Shown: positions 1 to 10,200 of the stretch, in pieces
Position numbering within the stretch: position 1 is the first letter of the stretch
How the letters are laid out: every line of letters begins with the position of its first letter
Assembly: GCF_965139615.1 (NCBI RefSeq)
Contig: NZ_CBCSIQ010000001.1
Coordinates: 248,001 to 312,000 of the forward strand
Length of the DNA: 64,000 bases
Source of the DNA: Kerstersia similis
Lineage (GTDB): Bacteria > Pseudomonadota > Gammaproteobacteria > Burkholderiales > Burkholderiaceae_B
Reading direction: 5' to 3'
Position numbers and translations under genes: made by a program
The notes under the pieces: generated by a model
The model's database searches: none
The model's input: only the letters and a program-made list of their open reading frames with translations
What the model was told of the DNA's origin: nothing

Positions 1-1
1 G

Positions 2-829
2 GACGACCGCAAGCGCCGCACGACGCTGGCCAGCAATGGCGCGGTGTCGCACGAGGAACTGCGGCATGCCGAGGCGGCATCGGCTGCGGCCCGTAGCACC
101 CTGGCAGCGGCTGAAGCAGCGGTGGCAGCAGCCCGTGAACAGTTGTCCAGCAACCAGGCGCTGACCGATGGCACGGATGTAATCCATCACCCGGCGGTAC
201 AGGCCGCGGCTGCGGCAGTGCGCGAGGCGTATCTGGCCAATGAGCGCATGGCGGTGCTGGCACCGACCGACGGCTATGTGGCGCGGCGTACCGTGCAGCT
301 CGGGCAGCGCGTGTCGGCGGGCTCGAACCTGATGACGGTGGTGCCCCTGCGTGAGGTATGGGTGGAAGCCAACTTCAAGGAAAACCAGCTGCGTGACCTG
401 CGACTGGGCCAGGAAGCCACGCTGACGGCGGATCTCTATGGCACGAAAGTCCGCTATAGCGGCAAAATCACCGGGCTGGGTGTCGGCACGGGTGCGGCCT
501 TTGCCTTGTTGCCAGCCCAGAATGCGACGGGCAACTGGATCAAGGTGGTGCAACGCGTGCCGGTGCGCATTGAATTGACGGGCGAGGAACTGCTTGAGCA
601 TCCCCTGCGCGTGGGCCTGTCCATGGATGTGAAGGTCAAGGTCAGCGACAAGGACGGCGGCATGCTGGCCAGCGCGCCGCGCACCGAGCCGTTTGCGCAA
701 ACCGGGGTGTATCGTCAGCAGGAAGAAGGCGCTGAAGCCAATGTGGCGCGCATCGTCGCCGCCAACCTGGGCGCGCCGCAGGCCGTCGTCAAGCTTGGCA
801 TGGCAGCGTCGGCCGCGGGCGTGAACTGA
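2..829 (+). CDS. emrA: HlyD/EmrA-family periplasmic adaptor of a drug efflux pump (5' partial)
   Basis: The reading frame is open to the left window edge, so the N-terminus, including the membrane anchor, is missing. What remains is the end of the coiled-coil hairpin (alanine-rich, residues AEAASAAARSTLAAAEAAVA), then the second half of the lipoyl domain (LAPTDGYVARRTVQLGQRVSAGS) and the beta-barrel domain (VWVEANFKENQLRDLRLGQ). This is the EmrA/HlyD membrane fusion layout. Such adaptors link an inner-membrane exporter to an outer-membrane channel in Gram-negative cells. The stop codon lies 2 nt before the start of the DHA2 exporter gene, so the two are translated as a unit. The assignment to EmrA rather than a generic HlyD protein rests on that neighbour. 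Confidence 0.9.
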   Translation, partial: DDRKRRTTLASNGAVSHEELRHAEAASAAARSTLAAAEAAVAAAREQLSSNQALTDGTDVIHHPAVQAAAAAVREAYLANERMAVLAPTDGYVARRTVQLGQRVSAGSNLMTVVPLREVWVEANFKENQLRDLRLGQEATLTADLYGTKVRYSGKITGLGVGTGAAFALLPAQNATGNWIKVVQRVPVRIELTGEELLEHPLRVGLSMDVKVKVSDKDGGMLASAPRTEPFAQTGVYRQQEEGAEANVARIVAANLGAPQAVVKLGMAASAAGVN

Positions 830-831
830 TC

Positions 832-2385
832 ATGACGGCCGCGATGCAGCCTTTGCCCCCGCTGGAGGGGCGGGCGCGGACCATGGGCACGCTGGCGCTA
901 TCGGCCGCCGTGTTCATGAACGTGCTGGATACTTCGATCGCCAACGTCTCTTTGCCAGCCATTGCTGGCGACCTGGGTGTCAGCGCGACGCAGGGCACCT
1001 GGGTCATCACCAGCTTTGCCGTGGCCAATGCCATTTCCGTACCGTTGACGGGCTGGCTGTCGCAGCGCTTCGGGCAGGTGCGCCTGTTTGTACTCAGCGT
1101 GGCTTTGTTCGTACTGTCGTCCTGGCTCTGCGGCCTGGCGCCGAATATGCCATTGCTGATTGCCTTCCGGGTGCTGCAGGGCTTTGTGGCCGGCCCCATG
1201 ATTCCCCTGTCGCAGGCGCTGCTGTTGTCGAGCTATCCCAAGGCGCTGGCGGGGCTGGCCATGGCGGCATGGTCGATGACAACGCTGGTGGCGCCGGTGA
1301 CCGGGCCTTTGCTGGGCGGTTGGATCACGGACAACATGAGCTGGCCGTGGATCTTCTATATCAACGTGCCTGTGGGCATCCTGGCGGTATTCGTGACCTG
1401 GCGCATTTTCCGCGATCGCGAAACCGTGCGGCGCAACTTGCCCATCGACAGCATCGGGTTGGCCCTCTTGGTTTTGTGGGTGGGCGCCATGCAGATCATG
1501 CTGGATATCGGCAAGGAGCATGACTGGTTCCAGTCTCCGATGGTGGTGGCCTGCGCGGTGGTGGCGGTGGTGGGGTTTGTATTCTTCCTGGCCTGGGAGT
1601 TGACGGAGCGCCACCCGGTCGTGGACCTGGCATTGTTCCGGATACGCAGCTTCTGGACGGGAACGCTGGCGATTTCCATCGGCTATGGCCTGTTTTTCGG
1701 CAATGTCGTGTTGCTGCCGCTATGGTTGCAGCAGTACATGGGCTATACCGCGACGCAATCGGGCATGGCCATGGCGCCGGTGGGGCTGTTGGCCCTGGTA
1801 TGTTCGCCATACGTCGGTAAAAGCATTGCCCGGGTGGATCCGCGCAAGTATGCGACCTTCTCCTTCCTGGTCTTCGCACTGGTGTTGTTCATGCGGGCGC
1901 GCTTCAATACCCAGGTGGATTTCGGCACCATCATGATCCCCACGCTGATCCAGGGGATAGGCCTGGCCTTCTTTTTCATTCCCTTGATGACGCTGACGCT
2001 ATCGAGCATTGCGCCCGAGCGCATGCCGGCGGCATCGGGTCTGTCCAATTTCGTGCGGATCACGGCCGGCGCCGTGGGAACGTCGGTCTCCACGACCTTC
2101 TGGGAGCGGCGCGCGAGCCTGCACCATGCGCAACTGGCCGAACATATGCTGCCGGGTTCGGACGCCTTGCAGCACGCGCTGGAAACCTATCAGGCTGCTG
2201 GCATGTCGGCGCAGCAGGCGCTGGCGCAGGTGGAAAAGCTGCTGAACCAGCAGGCATTCATGTTGGCGGCCGATGACATTTTCTATGTGTCGGCCATCAT
2301 CTTCATGATGCTGATCCCGCTGGTCTGGATTGCCAAGCGCCCGAATCGGGCGGCCGCCGGCGGGGAGGCCGCCGGCGCTCACTGA
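832..2385 (+). CDS. emrB: DHA2-family MFS multidrug exporter (EmrB-like)
   Basis: A 517-residue membrane protein with about 14 predicted hydrophobic segments, the usual size of DHA2 (14-TMS) drug:H+ antiporters. The first helix carries the family motif NVLDTSIANVSLPAIAGDLG, followed by WVITSFAVANAISVPLTGWLSQRFG, where the loop between helices 2 and 3 carries the MFS signature. It acts in the inner membrane with the upstream EmrA-type adaptor, probably exporting hydrophobic compounds. It follows emrA with 2 nt between stop and start. A MarR-type regulator and an outer-membrane factor would be expected upstream, outside the window. The substrate cannot be inferred from the sequence. Confidence 0.92.
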   Translation: MTAAMQPLPPLEGRARTMGTLALSAAVFMNVLDTSIANVSLPAIAGDLGVSATQGTWVITSFAVANAISVPLTGWLSQRFGQVRLFVLSVALFVLSSWLCGLAPNMPLLIAFRVLQGFVAGPMIPLSQALLLSSYPKALAGLAMAAWSMTTLVAPVTGPLLGGWITDNMSWPWIFYINVPVGILAVFVTWRIFRDRETVRRNLPIDSIGLALLVLWVGAMQIMLDIGKEHDWFQSPMVVACAVVAVVGFVFFLAWELTERHPVVDLALFRIRSFWTGTLAISIGYGLFFGNVVLLPLWLQQYMGYTATQSGMAMAPVGLLALVCSPYVGKSIARVDPRKYATFSFLVFALVLFMRARFNTQVDFGTIMIPTLIQGIGLAFFFIPLMTLTLSSIAPERMPAASGLSNFVRITAGAVGTSVSTTFWERRASLHHAQLAEHMLPGSDALQHALETYQAAGMSAQQALAQVEKLLNQQAFMLAADDIFYVSAIIFMMLIPLVWIAKRPNRAAAGGEAAGAH

Positions 2386-2412
2386 GTGCCGACCTGGGGG
2401 CAGGCGAGACTT

Positions 2413-2486
2413 ACTTCCGGCCTGGCGGCTGTCGGGCCGGAAGTGAAAATGCCTCTGCTGCAACCAAGCAGCAGAGGCATTTTTTT
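2413..2486 (+). terminator. Tandem hairpins ending in an intrinsic terminator after emrB
   Basis: A perfect 10-bp stem (ACTTCCGGCC at 2413-2422 with GGCCGGAAGT at 2435-2444) is followed by a perfect 12-bp stem (ATGCCTCTGCTG at 2449-2460 with CAGCAGAGGCAT at 2469-2480) and a run of seven T. The second hairpin is a standard intrinsic terminator on the plus strand. Four A residues in front of it make it possibly bidirectional, which would also serve the convergent ribH gene. Confidence 0.85.
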
Positions 2487-2537
2487 GCGCCCTCGCCCGG
2501 CAGGGCGGGCGAGGGCACGGGTTTGGCTAACCGGCGC

Positions 2538-3047
2538 TCAGGCGGCGGCGAGTTCGGCGGCGGAAGTGGGCAATTGCTCCAGGCTGGCAACGGTCTGCAA
2601 CGCAGCGCGGGCGGCTTCCGCACCTTTCTGTGAAAAGTGGCGGAAGAAATAGTCCTGGTGCTGGTCATGCTCATGGAAATGGTGCGGCGTGAGCACGACG
2701 GAGAACACGGGCACATCATTATCCAGCTGGACGCGCATCAGGCCGTCGATGACGGCCGAGGCGACGAAATCATGGCGGTAAATGCCGCCGTCCACCACGA
2801 AGCCCGTTGCGATGATGCCGTCATAACGTCCGCTGCGTGCCAGCCGCTGGGCATGCAGCGGGATCTCGAAAGCGCCAGGGACGGTGTAGGTATCGACGCT
2901 ATCGGCAGCATAACCATGCGCGGCCAGCTCATCGAGAAAGCCCTGGCGGGCCTGGCCGACGATGTCCGCATGCCAGCCTGCCTGAATGATGGCATAGCGC
3001 GGCGTGTGGCGGGGAAGAGGGGTATTGCGGGACAGAGACTGATTCAT
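2538..3047 (-). CDS. ribH: 6,7-dimethyl-8-ribityllumazine synthase, RibH2-like
   Basis: A 169-residue lumazine synthase. It condenses 5-amino-6-ribitylamino-uracil with 3,4-dihydroxy-2-butanone 4-phosphate, the penultimate step of riboflavin synthesis. Family features are the N-terminal strand with the aromatic stacking residue (AIIQAGWHADIV), the VPGAFEIPL substrate motif and the TGFVVDGGIYRHDFVA segment. The C-terminal half, with SVVLTPHHFHEHDQHQDYFFRHFSQKG, resembles the RibH2 (type II, decameric) group known from Brucella and rhizobia rather than the ribAB-linked icosahedral RibH1. The gene stands alone and is preceded by an FMN riboswitch, which supports control by flavin level. The start at 3047 has a purine-rich site (GGGAATACC) just before ATG. 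A second, housekeeping ribH probably exists elsewhere; that is inference. Confidence 0.9.
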   Translation of the reverse strand: MNQSLSRNTPLPRHTPRYAIIQAGWHADIVGQARQGFLDELAAHGYAADSVDTYTVPGAFEIPLHAQRLARSGRYDGIIATGFVVDGGIYRHDFVASAVIDGLMRVQLDNDVPVFSVVLTPHHFHEHDQHQDYFFRHFSQKGAEAARAALQTVASLEQLPTSAAELAAA

Positions 3048-3138
3048 GGTATTCCCATTGAAAACTGAGTTCCAGAATCAGGGCAGAGGACACGAGAAAG
3101 CACAGCCTTCGGCCGTAGGCCGAGGAAGATGATTTCGC

Positions 3139-3287
3139 GCGCTTTCTTTCATCCGGACTATGACCGTCGGCTCCGGCATTGAACCGGATCTGCTGACCCC
3201 GGCAGACAGGCTGCCGGGCGCTCGCGGGCTCGCGTGTCTTGCGACACGCCTACCGCCGGTGGGGAATTTCACCCCGCCCTGAAAACG
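3139..3287 (-). promoter_or_regulatory. FMN riboswitch (RFN element) upstream of ribH
   Basis: Read on the minus strand, the segment begins with the conserved GGGGTGAAATTCCCCACCGG core (plus-strand positions about 3256-3275). It runs through variable stems (GTGTCGCAAGACAC, GGCAGCCTGTCTGCC) and ends with the hallmark GCCGACGGTCATAGTCCGGA followed by TGAAAGAA (3143-3171). This order is the RFN aptamer. A possible expression platform hairpin (CCTCGGCC with GGCCGAAGG, around 3103-3124) lies between aptamer and gene without a clear U-tract, which favours translational control or an unusual terminator. A -10-like TATACT occurs on the minus strand at 3334-3339. Known RFN elements bind FMN and reduce expression of flavin synthesis or uptake genes. 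Confidence 0.95.
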
Positions 3288-3436
3288 CTCGCCCGGCGTG
3301 AAAGTCGAAGTGATCACTGACCGGGACATCGCCAGTATAGCGCTGTCTCTTATGAGATGGCGTTGGAACCATATGGCTGTTTCCGGCAGTCCGGAGGCCG
3401 CACCCACAGCGGGCAGGCGGCCAGCCTGGCGGGTAT

Positions 3437-4129
3437 TTAAAGTTCGTAGGGGCCACCGCGCTCACGGGCGCGCTGATAGGCAGGCCGGGCATGGATGCGC
3501 GCCAGCCAGTCGAGCAGGCGCGGGTGCTGTTCCGGTGTGAGCCAATCGCGCGCGGCAGCGGCTTCCAGCGGGAAGCTGAGCTGAATGTCTGCGGCGCTGA
3601 AAGCATCCCCGGCAAACCAGTCGCGCTGTGCCAGCTCGCTTTCCATGAACGCCAGCTGGCGCTCCAGATTGGGGTGGACAAAGGCTTCTTCGACGCTGTC
3701 GGCAATGCGTTCTGCGATGGGGCGCGCAAAGAAGGGCATATCCGCCTTGCGCACGCGGCGGAAAATGAACTCCACCAGCAAGGGCGGCATCATCGAGCCC
3801 TCAGCGAAATGCAGCCAGTAGGTCCAGCGCAGCGCTTCCGGCGTACCGGGGTCCGGCCGCAGCCCGTGATCGCCGCCATGGCGATCGGTCAGGTATTCAA
3901 TAATGGCGCCGGATTCGGCGATGACGGCATCGCCGTCGGTCAGAACAGGGGCTTTGCCTAGCGGATGGATCGCCAGCAGTGCCGCCGGGGCCAGATGGGT
4001 GTCGGGGTCGCGGGCGTAATGCTGAATCTGGTATTCCAGTTCCAATTCTTCCAGCAGCCAGATAATGCGCTGCGAGCGCGAGTGTTCCAGGTGATGCAGG
4101 GTAATCATGGGAGAGTCACTATGAGTCAT
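3437..4129 (-). CDS. Glutathione S-transferase family protein
   Basis: A 230-residue protein with an N-terminal thioredoxin-like domain (residues about 8-90: ITLHHLEHSRSQRIIWLLEE, then HPLGKAPVLTDGDAVIAESGAIIEYL) and an all-helical C-terminal domain. The cis-Pro of KAPVL and the ES pair of IAESGAI are the glutathione-binding features of the fold; the Ser of HSRSQR sits at the usual catalytic position. Soluble, presumably cytosolic; the substrate is unknown. It starts 23 nt after the end of glnE on the same strand, so it is probably cotranscribed. An internal ATG at 4108 (MITLHHLEH) is an equally plausible start, as neither has a strong ribosome binding site. Confidence 0.88.
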   Translation of the reverse strand: MTHSDSPMITLHHLEHSRSQRIIWLLEELELEYQIQHYARDPDTHLAPAALLAIHPLGKAPVLTDGDAVIAESGAIIEYLTDRHGGDHGLRPDPGTPEALRWTYWLHFAEGSMMPPLLVEFIFRRVRKADMPFFARPIAERIADSVEEAFVHPNLERQLAFMESELAQRDWFAGDAFSAADIQLSFPLEAAAARDWLTPEQHPRLLDWLARIHARPAYQRARERGGPYEL

Positions 4130-4152
4130 AGGGGCGGGGCAGTCGGGAAAGG

Positions 4153-6966
4153 TCAGGGACGTTCGGGGCCGAAGATGAATTGCCAGAGCTGTTCGGCGGC
4201 CGCACGTTCACTGGCCATCTGGTCAGCGGGCAGCCTGGCCTTTTCGTCGCCCCGCATGCGCAGATTATGCTGCACGCGGCGCATGACGCGGTAGGCATCG
4301 CCTGCTTGCCGCGCCAGCTCTGGCGGTAGCAGGCCCAGTTCCCCGGCGATGCGCAGCAGCGCGATATTGCCCAGGTTATCCAGCAGCGCCGGATGCTCGC
4401 AGGCATGGCGCAGAACCAGATACTGCGTGATGAATTCGATATCCACCATGCCGCCACGGTCGTGTTTGATATCGAACAGCGGCGTGGGATTGGGATGGCC
4501 GTCGCTGATGCGCTGGCGCATGGCGCGGACTTCCGCGGCCAGTACCTGAGGGTCGCGCGGGCGCAGCAGGATTTCCCGGCGCAGGGCTTCGAAACGCTCC
4601 CCCAGGCTGGTATCGCCGGCGGCAAAGCGTGCCCGGGTCAGCGCCTGGTGTTCCCACAGCCAGGCGTGGTCGCGCTGGTAGCGGGCGAAGGCATCATAAG
4701 AGACGGCCAGCAAGCCGGCGTCGCCATCCGGGCGCAGGCGCAGGTCCACATCGTAGAGCCGGCCGGATGAGGTCATGGTGGTCAGCCAGGAGGTCATGCG
4801 CCGTCCCAGGCGGGCGTATTGTTCGGCGGCATTGTCGTCCGGGTCTTCATAGATGAAGACCAGGTCAAGATCCGATGTGTAGCCCAGTTCCTTGCCGCCC
4901 AGCTTGCCATAGGCGATGACGGCAAAGCGGGGCTGCTGCAGCGGGCTGCCGCGCTTGACCATCGGCCAGATGCGATGAATGGTTTCATTCAGCAGCGCAT
5001 CGGCCAGGCTGGAGAGCTGGTCTGCCAGGGCCTCGACACTGAGCGTCCCTTCGAGATCCTGGGTCAGCAGCTGGAAGCTGGCCTGGCGCTGGGTGTCCCG
5101 CATCAGGTTCATCTGCCGTTCGATATCGGGCGTACCGTCTGGCAGCAGGCAGGCGTCGAGTTCACTGTGCAGTTGCTGCGCCAGTTGCTGGACATCCAGG
5201 GGTTCGGCCAGGGTTTGCCAGTCAATCAGACCGTCGAGCAGCAAGGGATGCTGGGTCAGGTACTGCGCAGCCCAGGGGCTCGCGCCGACAATACGGGCCA
5301 CGCGTGTCAGAATTTCTGGGTATTCCGCCAGCAGCGCCAGATAGGCGCTGCGTTGTGAAATGTGTTCGATCAGGTCAAGCAGCCGCACGGCTGCATCATG
5401 GGGGGCGTCGGTGCGTGCCGCCGTTTCGAGGACGGCAGGCAAAAGCCGCTCCACCCGCTCGCGGCTGAGTGCCGGCAGGCTGCGCATGCGGTGGCCGCCC
5501 AGCATGGCGCGGATGCGCTGCAGCAGGCTATCGGCTTGCGTGGGGAAGTGTTGTTTTGCCAGGGCTTCCAGGGTTTCATGGACATCGGGCCCATCGTCCG
5601 GGTTGTCGCTGTCGTTCCCCGGCGTGATGGTGCGGCTGATGCCGGTCAGGTGGAACACATCCTGAAAGATGCGGGTGACATTGGCACGGTGCCGGGCCAG
5701 CGTGGCCTCGAAGTCGGCGGCTTCCATGCCCATCGCCGCAGCCAGCTGATGCAGGCGTTCCGGATCGGCGGGCAACAAATGGGTCTGTTCGTCGGCACGA
5801 TATTGCAGCATATGTTCGGTGCGGCGCAAAAACCGGTAAGCCTGTGCCAGTTGCAAGCTTTCTTCGGCAGGGATGACGCCCGCATCTTGTTCCGCCTGCA
5901 GGGCGAGCAGCAGGTTGCGTTCCTGCAAGGTGGGTTGCCGCCCGCCGCGCATCAGTTGGGCGAGCTGCACCACGAATTCGATTTCCCGGATACCGCCATC
6001 GCCCAGCTTGATGTTATGGCTGGCTTCTATGCCGTTCCGGGCGTGGGCGCGGCGGTTCCAGTCATTGCCGATTCGCTCGCGCAGCGCACGCAAGGCGGCT
6101 ATGGCGTCGAAATCGAAATATTTGCGATAGACGAAAGGAATGCGCAGGCTTTCCATTTGCTGCCATTGTTCTTCGAGCTGGCTGTCCGGAAAGGCGCGTG
6201 CAGGCAAGGCACGTGCTTTCAGCCAGGCATAGCGTTCCCATTCCCGGCCCTGGCGCAAGAGATAGTGCTCCAGGGCTTCCAGGCTCCAGGCCAGCGGTCC
6301 GCCATCGCCATCGGGCCGTAGCCGCAGGTCGGTGCGGAACACATAGCCATGGATATCGTTATCGGCCAGGATGGGCATCATGCGTTGCGTCAGCCGGCCG
6401 TAGAACTCGTGATGGCTCAGTTTCCTCGGTCCCTCCGTCTCGCCTTCTTCTCCATAGAGCATCACCAGGTCGATGTCGGAGGAAACATTCAGTTCACCGC
6501 CGCCGAGCTTGCCCATGCCGATGATGATCATTTCCTGGGGCGCGCCAGTGGCCGGGTCGCGTGGCGTGCCGTGCGTGCGGATCAGTTCGGCCATGATTGT
6601 GCGATAGGCCGTGGCAACGGCCAGTTCCGCCAGCGCCGTCACGCCCTGGGTGACTTCCTCCAGCGGGGCTAGGCCGCCGATATCCCGCACCATGAGCGCA
6701 CAGAAAATGCGTTCGCGCAGCTGCCGCAGGACGCGTTTGGCGGTCTCCGGATCGAGCACGGTCTCGGTTGGGGCGCCCGCCAGTTCCTGGAATTGCTGCT
6801 CAATGACTTGCCGGTCAACCGGCGCCGCGGCCAGGGCCTCTACGAAGGTTTGCAGCCCGGGCTGGGCTTGCAGGCGGCGGGTCAGGTATTCCGACCAGCG
6901 CAGCGCAGACTGCAGGGCAATCGGGGTGCCGGATGATGGCTTGGCGAGTGGAGAAAGGGCGGTCAT
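4153..6966 (-). CDS. glnE: Bifunctional glutamine synthetase adenylyltransferase/deadenylase
   Basis: GlnE modifies glutamine synthetase by adding or removing AMP in response to PII proteins, so it tunes ammonium assimilation. Both nucleotidyltransferase domains are visible: the N-terminal deadenylase domain has GMGKLGGGELNVSSDIDLVM and the C-terminal adenylylase domain has AYGKLGGKELGYTSDLDLVF, each followed by a second Asp-rich motif (DLRLRPDGDGG; DLRLRPDGDAG). I chose the ATG at 6966 (MTALSPLAKPSSG), giving 937 residues, the usual family length. The open frame extends to 7236, but that extension is Cys/His/Pro-rich, unlike the family, and would overlap the divergent yhdP start. The GST gene follows 23 nt downstream. 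Confidence 0.95.
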   Translation of the reverse strand: MTALSPLAKPSSGTPIALQSALRWSEYLTRRLQAQPGLQTFVEALAAAPVDRQVIEQQFQELAGAPTETVLDPETAKRVLRQLRERIFCALMVRDIGGLAPLEEVTQGVTALAELAVATAYRTIMAELIRTHGTPRDPATGAPQEMIIIGMGKLGGGELNVSSDIDLVMLYGEEGETEGPRKLSHHEFYGRLTQRMMPILADNDIHGYVFRTDLRLRPDGDGGPLAWSLEALEHYLLRQGREWERYAWLKARALPARAFPDSQLEEQWQQMESLRIPFVYRKYFDFDAIAALRALRERIGNDWNRRAHARNGIEASHNIKLGDGGIREIEFVVQLAQLMRGGRQPTLQERNLLLALQAEQDAGVIPAEESLQLAQAYRFLRRTEHMLQYRADEQTHLLPADPERLHQLAAAMGMEAADFEATLARHRANVTRIFQDVFHLTGISRTITPGNDSDNPDDGPDVHETLEALAKQHFPTQADSLLQRIRAMLGGHRMRSLPALSRERVERLLPAVLETAARTDAPHDAAVRLLDLIEHISQRSAYLALLAEYPEILTRVARIVGASPWAAQYLTQHPLLLDGLIDWQTLAEPLDVQQLAQQLHSELDACLLPDGTPDIERQMNLMRDTQRQASFQLLTQDLEGTLSVEALADQLSSLADALLNETIHRIWPMVKRGSPLQQPRFAVIAYGKLGGKELGYTSDLDLVFIYEDPDDNAAEQYARLGRRMTSWLTTMTSSGRLYDVDLRLRPDGDAGLLAVSYDAFARYQRDHAWLWEHQALTRARFAAGDTSLGERFEALRREILLRPRDPQVLAAEVRAMRQRISDGHPNPTPLFDIKHDRGGMVDIEFITQYLVLRHACEHPALLDNLGNIALLRIAGELGLLPPELARQAGDAYRVMRRVQHNLRMRGDEKARLPADQMASERAAAEQLWQFIFGPERP

Positions 6967-7055
6967 GGCGGTAGCTCGGGACAGTGGCGGCACAACGGAA
7001 AGGCTTGCATGCGTCGCGGCCGGGAACGCAAGCGGTTTCTGATGTCTAATATACC

Positions 7056-7073
7056 TATTGCACAGTTGCAATA
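7056..7073. promoter_or_regulatory. Inverted repeat in the glnE-yhdP divergent promoter region
   Basis: The 269-nt gap between the glnE and yhdP starts holds an AT-rich stretch with a perfect inverted repeat, TATTGC at 7056-7061 and GCAATA at 7068-7073, separated by 6 nt. Its position between divergent genes fits an operator or overlapping promoter elements; no regulator can be named. The rest of the gap shows no other clear signal. Confidence 0.35.
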
Positions 7074-7235
7074 ACGATTGATTATCCAAAGAAGCAGTGA
7101 TCGAAACCTGTTCGTGCGGTTGCATTTTTGCCGGGCGATGCGTGGTCCGGCAAGGAGCGCCGGGGCAGGCGGGCCGATGCTGCTTGGCTTTGAGCAGAAT
7201 ACAACAAGAGGACCCATGCGCGAGGACGGACTGCA

Positions 7236-10200
7236 TTGCGCCGGCTGAGGAAATTCCTGCACCTGATGTTCTGGCTGCTGCTGTCGGTGTATCTGGTGGC
7301 GGCAGGGACTTTGCTGGTCGTGCGCTATGCGGTATTGCCGCAGGTGGATGAGTTCCGGCCCGCCATCGAGCGGGTCGCCTCGCGCGCCCTGGGGGCGCAG
7401 GTCGATATCGGACAGGTCAGGGCGGATTGGCTCGGGCTCAACGCCCGGCTGGAGTTGTCAGGAATACGCATCCAGGGCGATGACGGCGAGGTGCTGAGCC
7501 TGCCGGAAGTGCAGGCAGTCATGTCCTGGCGCAGCCTGGTGCAATGGGAACCCCTGTTTCTCTATCTGGAAGTGCGGGGCCTGGATCTATCCATCCGGCG
7601 CGATGCGCAGGGACAGATACATCTGGCCGGCCCGCAAGGGCAGACAGCATCCGAGGATCCTGCCGACAGCGAGCGTGTCTTGCGTTGGCTGGGCAAGCAG
7701 CGTGAATGGGTGGTGCGGGATGCCGTGGTGCGCTGGCGCGACGAGCTGCATGATCCCGATGCGCCGGTACTGCTGCTGAGCTCGGTGCAGGCGCGTTTTC
7801 TGAACCGTTTTGCACATCATGCGTTCGGCCTGTCGGCGCAGTTGCCGGCCGAGCCGGGTGCCGAAGCTGGCAGCCTGACGCTGAGAGGCGAGTTTGACCG
7901 GCGCTGGTTCGAGGCGCTGTCCAACCAGCCGAGCTGGGATGCCCGCCTGTACGCGGCCGTGACGGGCGTGGATCTGGCGCGCTGGTCCGTCTGGTTGCCG
8001 GTGCGTGCAGCAGGATTGCAGCAAGGACGGGTATCCGGCCAGGCTTGGGCCCTGCTGCAGGACGGCAGCCTGGATCATGTGGTGCTGGATATGCAGGCGC
8101 AGGACCTGTCATGGCAAGGCGAGGCGGCTGCCTTGCAGGCCGGCGCCATCCGCTTCTATGCCGATGGCGCGCCGGCGACGCTCTGGCCTGAAACGGCAGG
8201 TGCGCTGCCGGCGTGGGTGACGCCAGCCAGGGATGGGCAGCGCATGTATGTGGATGCCGCGTTGCGGGATGCCGCGCTCTGGTGGCCGGAAGAGTTTGGC
8301 GAGCAGCGCTTGCCGCTGGCGCAGGCAGACGCGGTGGTCGAGCTGCGCGGCGCGGGCAGCCAGGGCTGGTCGGCGGGCCTGCGGCGCTTGGCGCTGGCCA
8401 ACGAGGATCTGGCGCTGACGCTGCAAGGACAGTGGCAGCAGCGTGCAGGCAGCGCGGCGGGCTGGGCTGACTTGCAAGGCGACATTGCCCGCTTGTCTCT
8501 GCCTGCCTTGCATCGCTACTTCCCTTTGGCCGTGGATGAGGAAACCCGGCACTGGCTGGCGGCGGCCTTGCAGTCCGGGCAACTGAATCAAGGCGTGTTG
8601 CAGCTGCGCGGCAATCTGGATGAGTTTCCGTTTGAAACGCCCGCTGACGAGCAGTCCCGCTTCGAACTGGCAGGCAGTTTCACCGGGATGAACCTGGACT
8701 ATGCGCCGGCGCACGGCCAAGACAAGGGCTGGCCGGCCATAGTTGAGGCCAATGGCAGCATGCGGCTGCTGCAGAACGTGCTGAGCCTGGAACTGGATGC
8801 GGGGCGTCTGGTTACCGGGCCATTGAGTCGTGTGGCCGTGAACCGGGCGACGGCGATCCTCACGGATCTGTATCGCCAGGGCGCCCATCTGGCCATTGAT
8901 GCGACGCTGGCCGGAGAGGCTCGCAATTATCTGGCGCTGCTGCAGCATTCCGATCTTGGGCAGATCCTGGGGCATACCGTGTTGCCGCAGGTGCGTGCCA
9001 CCGGCAGCTGGGGCATGGGGCTCAAGCTGGAGGTTCCCCTCATGCACAGTGTGGACAGCCAGGTTCGGGGCACGTTGGCCTTGCAGGGCGGGCAGGTGGA
9101 AATCAAGCCCGAGATTCCGGTGTTCAGCGCACTGGGCGGATCGCTGGATTTCGACAATGACGGGATCGCAGCCAGGGATATCAAAGGCAGTTTCCTGGGC
9201 GGCGAGTTTCGCTTGGGCGGCAGCCTGACACGCAAGGATCTGGATGCCGCGCTGCAAATAGACGGCGCCCTTGCGGCAGAGAGTTTGACGCGTTGGCTGC
9301 CTGCGGCGGCAGCGGCGCGATTCAGCGGCGTGATTCCCTATCAGGCACGGCTGGGCATGGATGCCAGCGATCAGATGTGGTTGCAGGTGGACAGCAGCTT
9401 GCAGGGCACCCACCTGGATTTCCCCGCGCCGCTGGGCAAGGCGGCGCAGGCGCGCCGTTCGGTGGCGTTTTCCTGGCGGCCGGGGCAGGCCGCAGGCAGC
9501 GAAGTGCTGGCCGCGCGCATTGGCGGCATAGGCGAATTGCGGCTGGAACATGATCCGGCCCATCGTGAGGCCTATTTCTGGCGTGGCGCGCTGGTCGAGG
9601 GCGCATCGGCGTTGACGATGCCCGAGCGCGGCATGGGGCTGGACTTGCATATGCCTGAATTCGATTGGGCGGCCTGGGATCAGGTTATCAGCGATTTTGA
9701 TGAGGGCGAGCCGGGCGGCCGGCCAGTGCTGCCGTCGCTGACGCATGTGCGCCTGGCTGCCGAGCGGGTGCATGCATTTGCGACGCAGTGGAATCAGGTC
9801 AATCTGGTCGCCGAGAGCCAGCCGCGTGGCGGCTGGCGCATCAATGTGCAGGGCAGTGAGCTGGACGGCAGCCTGGACTGGCGCGTGCGGCCGCAGTCGT
9901 CCCATCCCGTGCTGCTGGCGGAGTTCAACCGTCTGGCATGGCCGCAAGATCCAGAACATCAGACAGAAGTGACGGGCGCGGCAAACGGGCCGGACTGGAC
10001 GGTGTCTTCAGCCTTCCGGTTGCCGGATCTGGATGTGACCGTGAATCAGCTGTCCTGGCGCGGCCAGGCGCTGGGCAAGTTGCAGATGCGCGGCAAGAAC
10101 CGTAATGCACGCGGTGATTGGGGGTTGGATAGCCTGGTGCTGGGCCAACCCGGTGCCGTGTTGAGCGCTACCGGCAATTGGCAGGTTGAAGGCCCGGGGC

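Noticed and set aside
8109..9959. 616-codon open frame antisense to yhdP
   Set aside because: Composition is His/Arg/Gln/Pro-rich with no domain, and it lies wholly inside a well-supported gene; typical antisense shadow of high-GC DNA.
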